This document shows positions 53,451 through 64,000 of a DNA stretch of 64,000 nucleotides, piece after piece. The position numbers were made by a program, and so were the translations under genes. The notes beneath the pieces are model-generated. The model made no database searches, was not told the origin of the DNA, and saw nothing but the letters and a program-made list of their open reading frames with translations. The stretch is from Astragalus membranaceus (lineage: Eukaryota; Streptophyta; Magnoliopsida; Fabales; Fabaceae): contig JAZGSX010000010.1 in assembly GCA_039519185.1 (NCBI GenBank), positions 434,001-498,000 of the forward strand, written 5' to 3'. Within the stretch, counting starts at the first letter, position 1, and each line of letters opens with the position of its first letter.

Positions 53451-53936
53451 GAGACAACTCCAGAATGACACGTCCAAAAATAAAACCAATCGAGCCAAAA
53501 TGTTTAAAATTGAATTTGGGAAGGCAAATACAAAAGATGGCACGGTAAAATATGCCCAGAATTTGAAATTGCACTTAACACACCCCATATACGCACACAA
53601 ACAACACCCAGTGGGACAACTCCAGAATTACACGTGCAAAGATAAAACCACTCGAGCCAAAATGTTTAAAATTGAATTTGGGCAGGCAAATACAAAAGAT
53701 GGCACGGTAAAATATGCCCAGAATTTGAAATTGCACTTAAGACACCCCATATACGCACACAAACAATACCCAGTGGGACAACTCCAAAATTACACGTGCA
53801 AAGATAAAACCACTTGAGCCAAAATGTTTAAAATTGAATTTGGGCAGGCAAATACAAAAGATGGCACGGTAAAACATGCCCAGAATTTGAAATTGCACTT
53901 AACACACCCCATATACGCACACACAATGGAACATGT
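53451..53936. repeat. 162-bp tandem array (3 copies) in E LTR
   Basis: Units start GAGACAACTCC or GGGACAACTCC at 53451, 53613 and 53775, exactly 162 bp apart, a multiple of three that creates false open frames. The 5' LTR has the same array from 63290 (63290, 63452, 63614), cut by G. Confidence 0.93.
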
Positions 53937-54890
53937 ACCTGGGCGCCTAGGGCGCCTTCCCAAACATTACTGGAACCACATGGAGCCACACTGGAACATT
54001 TTATTATACTTAGGCAAGGTATCCTACACTGAGACAGGAGCTAAAACATCAAGGGAAACATAAGTGGCTTGGCGCCTAGACATAGGGACCCAAAATTTGC
54101 AACAGGAACAAGACAGACAACATGGCTAGACAGCACTGGGCGCCATGGGCGCCACTGGCAGCAACACACGCAACACAAAATTTCACAAGGCGCCATGGGC
54201 GCCAGACCAACAACAACCAAAGCGCAACACCCTTACCTGGGCGCCTAGGGCGCCACATCCTGCACAACAACCAACCGAAAATCATGACATGGGCGCCTAG
54301 GGCGCCATGTCCAGCAACATCAATAGCGATACAAACATGAATTTCAACAAAATCAAAGCAACACAATAGCGATTCAAACATGAATTTCAACAAAATCAAA
54401 TTCAACAATTGGATTATGAGACAAATGGTATAAACCCTAAACCCTCACATATAACCCATTCTAAGCCCTATTATAAGGTAAGACCCACCCTTACCTTGAT
54501 TTCACCGAAGACGAAGTCCTTCCTACGGAGTCACGAACAAAACCACAGCAACAGCTCTTCTTTTCCTCTTCTCTTTGTGCGAATCCCCTTCTTCTTTTTC
54601 TCATTCTCTCTTCGCGACTCTCTCCCCTTTCTTTTCTTTCTTTTACGTTTTTCTTTCTTTTTCCTCCTTTGCCCAAGTGATGCGAATGCATGACACCCCT
54701 AAGCGCCTAGGAGCCTTAGCTACCGGGCTTGGGCTTCTTCTTGGGCCAAATTTGCCATTCCGAAATTATTTATACCACTCCCTTCAATTATAAAAATAAA
54801 ATAACATATTAATAATTTTAATATATTAATAAATATGCAACACTTAAATAATTTAATCAAATAATTAATTAAATTATTTTGGGTGTTACA

Positions 54891-54906
54891 ACTCTCCCCC
54901 ACTTAG
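54891..54906 (-). promoter_or_regulatory. Polypurine tract of element E
   Basis: The minus strand reads CCTAAGTGGGGGAGAGT next to the 3' LTR. Confidence 0.85.
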
Positions 54907-56761
54907 GAAATTTCGTCCTCGAAATTCTTACCTGATTCAAACAATTCTGGATAAGACTCCCGCATCTTACTCTCCAGCTCCCAAGTCATACTTTCACCAG
55001 CATCTCCTAACCAAACCACTTTCACCAAAGAAATCTCCTTCCCTCTCAGAACCTTCACTTCTCTATCTTCAATCCGCACAGGCATAGTCTCCACAGTGAG
55101 ATCATCCCGTACCTCCACTTCATCCATCTGAATCACATGAGACGGATCTGGAACATACTTTCGAAGTTGTGACACGTGGAACACGTCATGCAAGTTCGAA
55201 AGATTAGGCGCAAAGCCACCCTATAGGCAACACTTCCAACCCTCTCCGTAATCTGATACGGACCAATGAAACGGGGAGATAACTTCTTTAATTTCAAGGC
55301 ACGCCCAACACCAGTCACTGGAGTGACTCTCAGAAACACATGATCACTGGCCTGAAACTCTAAATCCTTCCTTCTCTTATCATGATAGCTCTTTTGTCGA
55401 CTCTGCGACGCTTTCATCTTCTCACGGATTAATTTTACCTTCTCAGTGGTCTCTCGCACAATCTCAGGCCCCAGCACTGCACTTTCTCCCGATTCATACC
55501 AACATAGAGGGGTCCTACACCTCCGACCATACAGCGCTTCAAATGGTGCCATTCCAATACTAGAACGATGACTATTATTGTAGGTGAACTCAATCAATGG
55601 AAGATGAGAATCCCACGAACCTCCTTGCTCAAGAACACATGCCCTCAACAAGTCCTCTTACGACTGAATAGTCCTCTCCGTCTGACCATCTATCTGCGGA
55701 TGATATGCGGAGCTCAACCTCAACTTAGAACCCAAAGCTTCTTGCAACTTTTTCCAAATTCAGAAGTGAATCTTGGATCTCTATCAGATACAATACTAAG
55801 CGGAACGCCATGCAACTTCACAATTGTCTTCATGTAGATCTCTGCCAACTTTGGAACTGGATAAGTGATATTAATTGGTAAGAAGTGAGCAGACTTCGTC
55901 AACCTATCCACAACCACCCATATAGCATCAAACCCACTCACGGTATTTGGCAAACCAGTCACGAAATTCATGGAAATGCTATCCCATTTCCATTCCGGAA
56001 CTTCTAATGGTTGCATCAGCCCCGCAGGCTTCGGATGCTCAATCTTTGACTTCTGACAAGTCAAACAGGCATACACAAACTGTGCCACATCCTTCTTCAT
56101 ACCAGGCCACCAGAACAACTTCTTCAAATCTTGGTACATTTTCGTAGCCCCTGGATGAATACTCAACTTGCTTCTATGACTCTCCTCAAGAATCATTCTC
56201 TTCATCTCAGCATCATCAGGAATACAGATTCTATCCCTGAATCTCAACACACCTTGGGAATCTAACTTGAAATCCCCATTCACAGCTTGATCATTCGCAA
56301 CTAACAAGTCCACCAACTTTACATCTGACTTTTGGGCTTCTCGAATACTAACCAAAAATTCATTGCCAATCTTCAACATTCCCAATCTGACACTCTGCGG
56401 TGTCACTTCACAAACTAGACTCATATCCCGGAACTGCTCAATCAGCTCTAATTCTTTAACCATCATAGCCGACATATGCAAGGTCTTCCGACTTAAAGCA
56501 TCAGCCACGACATTAGCTTTGCCGGGGTGATAGTTCAAGCCGAAATCATAGTCCTTCAGCAATTCTAACCAACGTCTCTGTCTCATATTTAGCTCCTTCT
56601 GGTCAAACAAGTATTTCAAGCTCTTATGGTCACTAAACACTTCAAATCTAGTACCATACAAATAGTGCCTCCAAATTTTCAGCACAAACACAATCGCAGC
56701 TAGCTCCAAATCATGAGTAGGGTAGTTCTTCTCATGGGTCCTCAACTGTCTAGACGCATAA
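54903..56761 (-). pseudogene. pol: Element E pol, downstream part: RNase H end, integrase, chromodomain
   Basis: It continues from RNase H (DHKSLKYLF) through the integrase HHCC finger (HRSKLSIHPGATKMYQ, CLTCQKSK), catalytic D residues (MNFVTGLP, SDRDPRF), the integrase C-terminus and the chromodomain (VKVVWLGDAGESMTWELES). Lesions: a frameshift near 55757, right after the second catalytic Asp; an in-frame stop at about 55659, close to the catalytic Glu; and a frameshift near 55210. The frame ends close to the polypurine tract. It cannot make functional integrase. Confidence 0.9.
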
Positions 56762-59370
56762 TGTAACAGCCCAAAAATATTAGGTTGTTTATTTAATTAA
56801 TTAAATGAGGTTTAGGTGGTAGAATTTACTTAATAAAATAGGATTTGGGTGATATGAATAATAATAATGGGTGGTTTAATTAGTAGAAGATATAATTGAG
56901 GAGGTATTTATTCAGTGGAGGGGTTCACTTAGTTAATTAGGAGGTGCTACCATTAAACTACCCAATTGGGTTAAGTGATGAGGGAAAACCCATGGATCAT
57001 GGATCCATGACATAGGCATGTTACATGAAGCCAACCTAGGGTTTTAGAGTAGGCATTCACGTAGCTTAGGAGAAATTAGAAAGAGGGAGGCAAGCTTGAG
57101 AGAGGTAGGCGAAACTTCAAGAAGAGGGAAGAGAGAGGGAGGTTTAGTGCTCATCTAACTAAGAGGTAAGGGGGGATTCTCTAACCTAATAGGCTTACAT
57201 GATGGGTACTATGTGGGGATAGATCTATGATGTTTCTTGCATGTTTGATGTTTGTTTAAAGTGGCTGAATATATATTGATGGTGTTAAATAATATGTTGT
57301 TATGTTATTGAATCTTGAAAATTAATTGGACCCTTGCTATGTATATGATGTTCATGGATCTTGATTTGGATTGTTGAAATTGATTCTTGGGTGGATCTTG
57401 AATACGTGTGGCTGGAAATAATTGGTGATTTATTGGTTCCTAGAATTCTTGTGGATTACATATAAAATTGGTGTATTTTGGTGTTTTCGGTTACTGTAGC
57501 AGAATTGGTGAATTAATTTGGTGTTAATTGTGCAATTATGGTGTTAAAACTTACTGTTGGGAAATTCTGGATACAGGTTCGTTCTTTTTGATGCTACGTC
57601 TGTTCAGATGGTCCAAAAATTGTGTGGTTTACTATTTTAGAAACTAGACTCAATTATCTTTAATTTGGCACTGGTTTGATTGAAATTGGAGTCGTGTGGC
57701 TCGAGATATAGGTATCACAATTTAGGAAAATATCCTGGAGTAATTCTGTGTCTAGGTTCGGTATTTCGGTTACAACGTTTTCATCTGAACTCCGTTTTGA
57801 ATGGTTCCTGTCTCTTTGAAAACTAGATTCAATTTCCTTCGTGTGGGCACAAACCCCATGTCTTTTGGTTGAGTTTTGATCATTCTAGAGGTGCCACAAG
57901 TTAGGTCATGGTGGCTGTCCCGTTTTCTTAACCCTGATACTTATTTGTTGAAACTGTACTAATTGGCTCATTGTTTCAAAAAAAGAAAACTATAGTCAGA
58001 AACTAGACCTTCTCAGGTTTCTGTAGAGGGGTCGTTTGTTGGAATCCGATGTCGTTTACTATTTTAACTAATTCGCCGAATTCTGGCTGCCGTGTTCGCG
58101 TAGCCCAGGGTGTCGCTGTTGTTCCCAAGTTTGTTTTCTAAATATCTTTTGACTCGGGAGTCCGATCGGGACGTTCCGAGATGTTTTGGAAAGCTTATTC
58201 AGAGGCCCATCTGGATATTCTATTTTTGGGCAGAAGGTATTATTTTTCTGGAAAATTACTGAGGTTTGAGTGAACTAGTGTGTGTTGTCGTTTTGGGAAA
58301 CGTTGTCGTGTCTCCGGCATTTTGGTGAAATTGCCCTTTTGAAAAAGTGATGTCCTTGGTACTGTCTTGATGTGTTGACGCCCCTGGTGTCGTCGGGTGT
58401 CTCTGGTGGTTTTCGGTACTCCCGGTATTTAGTGATTGATGTCCCGGTGTTCGGCTGTCGGGGTTGCTTTTGAAAGTCATTAAAGGTGGTTGCTTTTGAA
58501 GTCATTAAAGGTGGTTGTTTTTGGTGTCGTTAAAGGAGGTGGTCCTCCCGAATCATAAATGGGTGGTTGTCTTAGGTTTTGCATTTAAAGGAGGTTGTCG
58601 AGTGATAGGAGGTTGTACTTAGAATTTAAAGGAGGTTGAGGCTTCGGCCCAGAGTAATGGGAGGTTGTGCTCGTACGATGTTGTTAGTATTATTTGATGT
58701 CGATATGATGTTTGAGGCGGTTGTTGCTGGTTGTGTTTTGGTGCATTAGCATGGTGTTGCATACACTTCATTTTCATGATTGTTTTAAGGAGGTTGGGGC
58801 TTCGGCCCATGTTTAAGGAGGTTGCGGCTTCGACCCATGTTTAAAGGAGGTTGTATTGGTACCACATGCATTATGCCCACTGTTGGGGCTGCATCCATGC
58901 ATTGCATAACATGTGTGATGATCTCGGCGATTGTGCCTTGGTGATGTTTGTGATGATGAAATGACTGTTTTGCCCTGATGTTGTAATAATGTCTGTGATT
59001 AATGTGGTAGTCATAGGGCTGTATCCTAATATATTCTCTATCATTTATTCCTATTATGTGTGAGATATCTCACCCCCTTTCTGTGGTATGTTTACAGGTG
59101 AGTTCGAGTGAAGGCATTTTACCTTCACGTAGTCGGGTCGGTGTCTGCTCTGATATGTAGCACTCGGGGTTGGGCAATAGAGTCATTTGTGGCCATTTGA
59201 ATAGTTTGCTAGGATGTTATGATTGTTAAATGTTTTTATTTATTTATTTATTGCTATTGGTTTTTGGATGAAATGCGACACTCCTTTTGGTGTAATAAAA
59301 GAAAAAGATTTTTTTTGCGTACTCTGATTTTTCGTCAAATAAACAAAGGGGTAGAAAAAGGGGTGTTACA
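56762..59370 (+). mobile_element. Solo LTR F inside element E pol
   Basis: 2609 bp, TGTAACAGCCC...GGGTGTTACA, target duplication CATAA (56757-56761 and 59371-59375). It has no internal region. It splits the YASRQ codons of the E RNase H. It holds a short ATG-free purine-rich leader (about 57068-57150), a donor-like GAG|GTAAGG at 57168, a diverged copy of the TTTTGACTCGGGAGTCCG block (about 58150), repeated AAAGGAGGTTG motifs (58480-58860) and the tRNA-like 10-mer. It lacks GGCGCC palindromes, so it is from a more distant subfamily. Confidence 0.93.
59146..59155 (+). promoter_or_regulatory. tRNA-iMet 3'-end mimic in solo LTR F
   Basis: TGCTCTGATA followed by TGTAGCACTC, the same motif as in A, B, E and S, although the rest of the LTR is well diverged. 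Confidence 0.65.
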
Positions 59371-61906
59371 CATAAGCTACTACCTTACCATCTTGCATCA
59401 GCACACCTCCCAAACCCATCTTGGAAGCGTCACAATACACTACAAACGGTTGATCCGGAACAGGCAAAGTCAAAACGGGCGATGTTGTCAACCTCTTCTT
59501 CAACTCATTGAAGCTCTCCTCACATTGAGCATCCCACACAAATGCTTTTCCCTTACACGTCAATTGAGTCAACGGAAGGGCTAACTTCGAGAAACCTTCA
59601 ATAAACCTCCTGTAATAACCAGCTAACACCAAGAAGCTTCTAATCTCAGTAACTGACTTCGGGCTCTCCCATTGCAACACAGCATCAACCTTGGCTGGAT
59701 CCACAGCTACACCATTACCAGAGATAATATGACCAAGGAAACCTACTTCATTCAGCCAGAACTCACACTTAGACAACTTCGCATACAACTTCTTTTCTTT
59801 CAACACTTCTAGTACTAACCTCAAATGTTCTGCGTGCTCCTCTTCCGTCTTAGAATACACCAGAATGTCGTCAATAAACACAACTACAAACCGATCCAAG
59901 TAACTATGGAAGGTACGATTCATGTACTCCATAAATACTCCCGGCGCGTTGGTAACACCAAACGGCATCACAGAATACTCATAGTGCCCATATCTCGTTT
60001 TGAAAGCTGTCTTCTGAAAGTCTTCATCCTTTACCTTGATCTGGTGATAACCCGACCTCAAATCGATTTTGCTAAACACTTTAGCACCCACCAACTGGTC
60101 CATCAAATCATCAATTCTCGGAAGCGGAAACTTGTTCTTTATTGTCACCTTGTTCAATTGCCTATAATCGACACAAAGTCTCATACTCCCATCCTTCTTT
60201 TTCACCAATAACACCGGAGCTCCCCATGGTGACACACTTGGCCTTACAAATTTCTTCTCAAGTAGATCTTCTAATTGCTTTTTCAATTCAGACAACTCTG
60301 AGGCTGACATCCGGTACGGTGCCATAGACACAGGCCTAGTACCAGGTATAAGATCAATGGCAAACTCAATCTCCCTCTCTGGCGGAACACTCGGGATTTC
60401 ATCAGGGAATACTTCAGGAAACTCACACACGACTTGTAACCCTTCAATGATAGCCTGATTCTCAGCAGACAATGACGCCATCAAAGAAAACAGATGAACT
60501 CCCTCTTTCATTACCTTATGCAATTGACCAGCAGGCAATAAAACAGATTCTTCTTCTTCGGGAGGAAAGAAACTCACAGATTTACGAAAACAATTAATAT
60601 GCACATGGTTAACTACTAACCAGTCCATACCAAGGATGACATCCAACCCTCCCAACGGCAAACAAATAAGGTCAACAAGAAAATCTCTGCCGAAGATAGA
60701 CAGAGGGCACTCAGCACACACAAGAGAGGTAGTTACTGAATCCTTAGCTGGAGTATCAATAACCATCTCCCTCATCATAGAAGACACAGCAAGGCCCAGT
60801 TTCTTAACACATAAAGCAGCAATAAATGAATGCGTAGCACCGGTATCAACAATAGCAATCAAAGGAATACCATTAATAAAACATGTACCTCTCATCTCAT
60901 TGGCATCCTCTGACCCTGCGAGAGCAAACACTTTTCCACTAAACTTCTCTTTCTTCGGCTTAGTACACTTGGTACTAATATGACCTACTTCACCACAGTT
61001 GTAACAAGTCACATCCTTGCGTTCACAATCAGACGCCATATGCCCCTCCTTGCCACAACGGAAACATACTCTCGTCCCCACCTTGCAATCGAAACTCTTG
61101 TGACCAGGCTTTCCACACTTATAACATACAATATTAGCAGGAGCATCTCACCCACTTGGCTTCTTACCCTCAGCAAACCCCTTATTATCAGCATACCTCT
61201 GCTTACCCCTACCAGCCGGAACCTCATATGGCTTACCCCGGTTCTGAAACTTACCCCTCTGATATCTCATGACCTTGGAGTGAGCATTACAATCTTCTTC
61301 GAATATTCTGCAACTGTCGATTAAATCAGCGAATACCCGAATCTTCTGGTACCCTATAGCTTTCTTTATATCAGCCCTCAGTCCATTCTCAAACTTAATG
61401 CATTTTGAGAATTCAGAATCAGCATCTGCATAATGGGGATAAAACTTGGCCAATTCAGTGAACTTGGCAGCATACTCTGTCACTGACATGCTTCCTTGCT
61501 TTAGCTCAAGGAATTCTATTTCTTTCTTTCCCCTCACATCCTCTGGAAAATACTTACGTAAGAACTCTCTACGGAAAACAGCCCAAGTTATCTCCTCATT
61601 AGCAGTCTCTAGCCCCTGCCTAACCTCCATCCACCAATCATCAGCTTCTTCTGCCAGCGTATGGGTGCCATACCTGACTTTCTGCGCATCATTGCAATCC
61701 ATGACACGAAATATCCTTTCAATCTCTTTCCGCCATGCTAGAGCACCATTTGGATTATACTTGCCCTTAAAAACGGGCGGATTCTCCCTCTGGAACGTGG
61801 CTAAACTGCGAGTCCCAGCATTTTCAGCACCATTTTGCTGGTTCCCAACAGCCTGAACCATAGCCTGCAGAGCAGCAGCAAGAGCAGCATCGTTTCTCCC
61901 AGCCAT
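59371..61906 (-). pseudogene. gag-pol: Element E gag, protease, RT and start of RNase H
   Basis: It starts MAGRNDAALAAALQAM at 61906, as in element A. Gag capsid domain; an in-frame stop at 61148-61150, just before the first of three CCHC knuckles (CYKCGKPGHKSFDC, CFRCGKEGHMASDC, CYNCGEVGHISTKC); protease DTGATHSF; RT with FIDDILVYS; RNase H start (CDASKMGLGG). Apart from the gag stop the frame is open down to solo LTR F, which interrupts RNase H. The reading frame is the same on both sides of the stop, so it is a nonsense change. Confidence 0.9.
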
Positions 61907-62010
61907 TTCAAATTATCACTGCAGCACAAACAGAAATTTAGAACTAATCTAACAATTCTTAATTGTCATAAGACACTATGATAGGACGACTTGGCCGGAC
62001 AGACCGAACT

Positions 62011-62022
62011 GCTCTGATACCA
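62011..62022 (-). promoter_or_regulatory. Primer binding site of element E
   Basis: The minus strand reads TGGTATCAGAGC four bases inside the 5' LTR. An acceptor-like TTTGTGCTGCAG follows (ends 61919), 12 nt before the gag ATG. Confidence 0.93.
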
Positions 62023-62026
62023 CTAA

Positions 62027-63631
62027 TGTAACACCCCATTTTCTACCCGGTATTTAAATAAAAATTATCAGAGTTCAAAAATTTATTTTTCAACTAATCC
62101 AAACGGGATGCTACATTTCTTCGAACAAACATCAACAACATAATAAAATTCCTTTTGTATATCAAAGAAAATACGTAACACGTAACAATGGAATGGGTTT
62201 CCCAAAAACATATTATTCAGTCCACATGACAGAAATTACAACGTCTCGCAGCGGAATAAAAACAAAACTCAGCACACCTAACGCAGCCTCAGCATAAAAA
62301 TCTCAATAAAAATGTTTAACATCTCAAATAAATAAACAAAGGAAAACTAGCGCCCATCCCCTGAGTGTTACGTATCAGAGCACTAGACCGACGCAGGAAT
62401 GAAGAATAACAGCTTCACTCATGGTTACCTGTAGTAATAAACAACGAAGGGGTGAGTCTAAACCGCATAATAAGAATTATAATAAGCGGTATGCTAGAGT
62501 ATAAGGACTACACTAATCACAGCAATACATTTATATTTTATACATATACAACAACATTTCCAACTGATAAATAAACATCAACATCCGCAATATGTAATTG
62601 TCACACAGTCATATTGTACACCAAACAAAGTAATTATCAATGATGAGCATGTGTGTATGCAGTGCAGAATGCATGTGGTACCATTATCACTTCTCATTAG
62701 CCAATTGGGCACGTCGCGACCGAAGTCGAAAAATAACGTCAAGACCGCAGCCTAAAAATGCATCGTCAAGACCGCAGCCTAATGTATGCATGTGACTCCA
62801 TGAACAAATCAGCAAACATAATTTTTCACGACCACAAGTCACACACATCATCATGATAAATCACAACGTCAAGACCGCAGCCTAAAATCATCACCAACAT
62901 TTTTGGTCCGTAGACCCACCATCATTTTACCACACCACTATCAAAATACAAGTGTCCAGAAACTTTCAGCCAAATTAATTATTTTTCACATTACAGTAGC
63001 ACACACAGATAGAGGACTGAACGAGCTTCGAAACACACTTTGAAGCACTTAAAACGGACACCCGAGTCAAAAGATATGTCAAAAACAAATTTGGGACAAA
63101 ACTGAGACACGTGCTGAAAATGGCTCCCAGGCGCTGGGCGCCTAGCAGGGAACAACATGACACAAAAACTGGCGCAAGGCGCTTGGCGCCCACAGAAAAC
63201 TGGCGCAGAGCGCTTGGCGCCCACAGAAAACTGGCGCAGGGCGCCTAGACACAGACTTGGCAACACAGCGCACATAAGCAACACCCAGTGAGACAACTCC
63301 AGAATGACACGTGCAAAAATAAAACCACTCGAGCCAAAATGTTTAAAATTGAATTTGGGCAGGCAAATACAAAAGATGGCACGGTAAAATATGCCCAGAA
63401 TTTGAAATTGCACTTAACACACCCCATATACGCACACAAACAACACCCAGTGGGACAACTCCAGAATTACACGTGCAAAGATAAAACCACTCGAGCCAAA
63501 ATGTTTAAAATTGAATTTGGGCAGGCAAATACAAAAGATGGCACGGTAAAATATGCCCAGAATTTGAAATTGCACTTAACACACCCCATATACGCACACA
63601 AACAACACCCAGTGGGACAACTCCAGAATTA
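62027..63631 (-). mobile_element. Element E 5' LTR, cut by G
   Basis: It matches 52198 onward with small indels (one extra GACCGCAGCC module near 62760). The tRNA-like motif, GGCGCC palindromes and two full 162-bp units plus part of a third are present before the break. The upstream part, including the promoter, is beyond the window. Confidence 0.93.
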
Positions 63632-63721
63632 TGTAACACCCCAAATTTAATTAACTAATTTAGGATTTATTTTATTTTATTTGTTTAGGAGGTGTTGCAA
63701 TGAATTAGGTGGTGCGCATCA
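63632..63721 (+). mobile_element. LTR start of element G inside the E LTR
   Basis: TGTAACACCCCAAATTT begins abruptly within a 162-bp unit of E. Only 90 bases are visible before H interrupts. It is like the AT-rich starts of A/B LTRs. The duplication cannot be checked. Confidence 0.7.
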
Positions 63722-64000
63722 TGTAACGCCCCAAAAATAATTTAATTATTTATTTAATTAAGTTATTTAAGACTTACAATATTTATTTAATTTAATTAAA
63801 TAATTCGAGTTTAAGTATTTTATTTTATTTTATTAGGAGGTGCTGTTACTAATTAAGTGGTGCGAGCAAGGGCCCGTGATCCACAATTAGGCCCGTGGCC
63901 CATTTCTTTGGCATAGGAGTCGAATTCATTGGGGTCTAGGGAGTTAGTGGCAATTCACCCAAGTGAGAAAAGAAAGAAAAAAGAAACGTAGAGAGAGTGA
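63722..64000 (+). mobile_element. LTR start of element H inside G
   Basis: TGTAACGCCCC starts after CATCA (possible target copy). It shares GGGGTCTAGGG..GTGGCAATTC and the purine-rich leader (from about 63965) with the A LTR. It runs off the window. Confidence 0.75.

Larger units (their letters stand above)
52198..54890 (-). mobile_element. Element E 3' LTR
   Basis: 2693 bp; plus strand TGTAACACCCC...GGGTGTTACA. It contains the tRNA-like GTATCAGAGCA (52542-52552), GACCGCAGCC modules (about 52888-53030), the conserved GGACACCCGAGTCAAAAG block, GGCGCC palindromes, a 162-bp tandem array, an exon-like purine-rich leader with one ATG (minus), and a donor-like AAG|GTAAGG at 54494. Confidence 0.95.
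52198..63631 (-). mobile_element. Element E: decayed Tekay-type element inside D, itself invaded
   Basis: A minus-strand element with 3' LTR 52198-54890, polypurine tract, broken gag-pol, PBS (62011-62022) and 5' LTR from 62027. Solo LTR F lies inside pol and LTR G interrupts its 5' LTR at 63632, so the outer end and target duplication (left copy probably ATCTT) are outside the window. It is related to A, but pol carries several lesions. Confidence 0.93.

Overview
This window is plant nuclear heterochromatin made almost entirely of nested LTR retrotransposons plus a tandem satellite. I see no host gene, structural RNA gene or bacterial feature. The plant assignment rests on three points. The primer binding sites read TGGTATCAGAGC, which is complementary to the 3' end of plant initiator tRNA-Met. 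The intact polyproteins are Ty3/gypsy chromoviruses of the Tekay/Del type, with very long LTRs and a C-terminal chromodomain. The oldest relic is of the plant-specific Athila type. I cannot name the species.

Layout. Positions 1-2706, 21823-22324 and 31146-33654 are three pieces of one decayed Athila-type element on the minus strand: RNase H, integrase, then an env-like/'plant transposon protein' ORF, then 3' UTR. It is split by two insertions. The first is element B (2707-21822), a non-autonomous plus-strand element with long LTRs and no pol. It carries an extra upstream copy of half its internal region, and its middle LTR is split by element A (4769-14562), an intact plus-strand Tekay element with near-identical 2650-bp LTRs and target duplication CGCCC. 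The second is element Z (22325-31145), an intact minus-strand Tekay element with target duplication CCTTG.

To the right, an LTR fragment (33655-35377) interrupts the Athila RNase H. A short SINE/tRNA-like stretch follows, then a satellite built on a roughly 10-bp motif (35500-37172, 45873-46533, 49243-49852). The satellite is broken by element C (37173-45872, intact ORF, a sister of Z, duplication CCAAC), solo LTR S (46534-49242, duplication CATAC) and element D (from 49853). D is broken by E (from 52198). E is broken by solo LTR F (56762-59370, duplication CATAA) and by LTR G (63632), and G by LTR H (63722), which runs off the window. The right side is therefore nested four insertions deep in the satellite.

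How the parts work together. A, C and Z each have a single gag-pol frame of 1456 codons encoding gag, CCHC zinc knuckles, protease, RT, RNase H, integrase and chromodomain, so they are candidate autonomous elements. B shares PBS, polypurine tract, LTR ends and LTR blocks with A-type elements and keeps a gag scrap, so it was probably copied in trans.

Most interesting signals: (1) a consensus splice donor just after a purine-rich, mostly ATG-free LTR leader, paired with a consensus acceptor 4-12 nt before the gag ATG, which predicts a leader intron that removes the PBS; (2) a 10-11 nt copy of the tRNA-iMet 3' end inside the LTRs of A, B, E, F and S, able to pair with the element's own PBS; (3) family-specific short palindromes multiplied in the LTRs (GGCGCC type, GCACG..CGTGC type) and, in the Athila relic, even in coding DNA; (4) a satellite whose unit length changes in helical-turn-sized steps. 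Distances and counts were made by hand.
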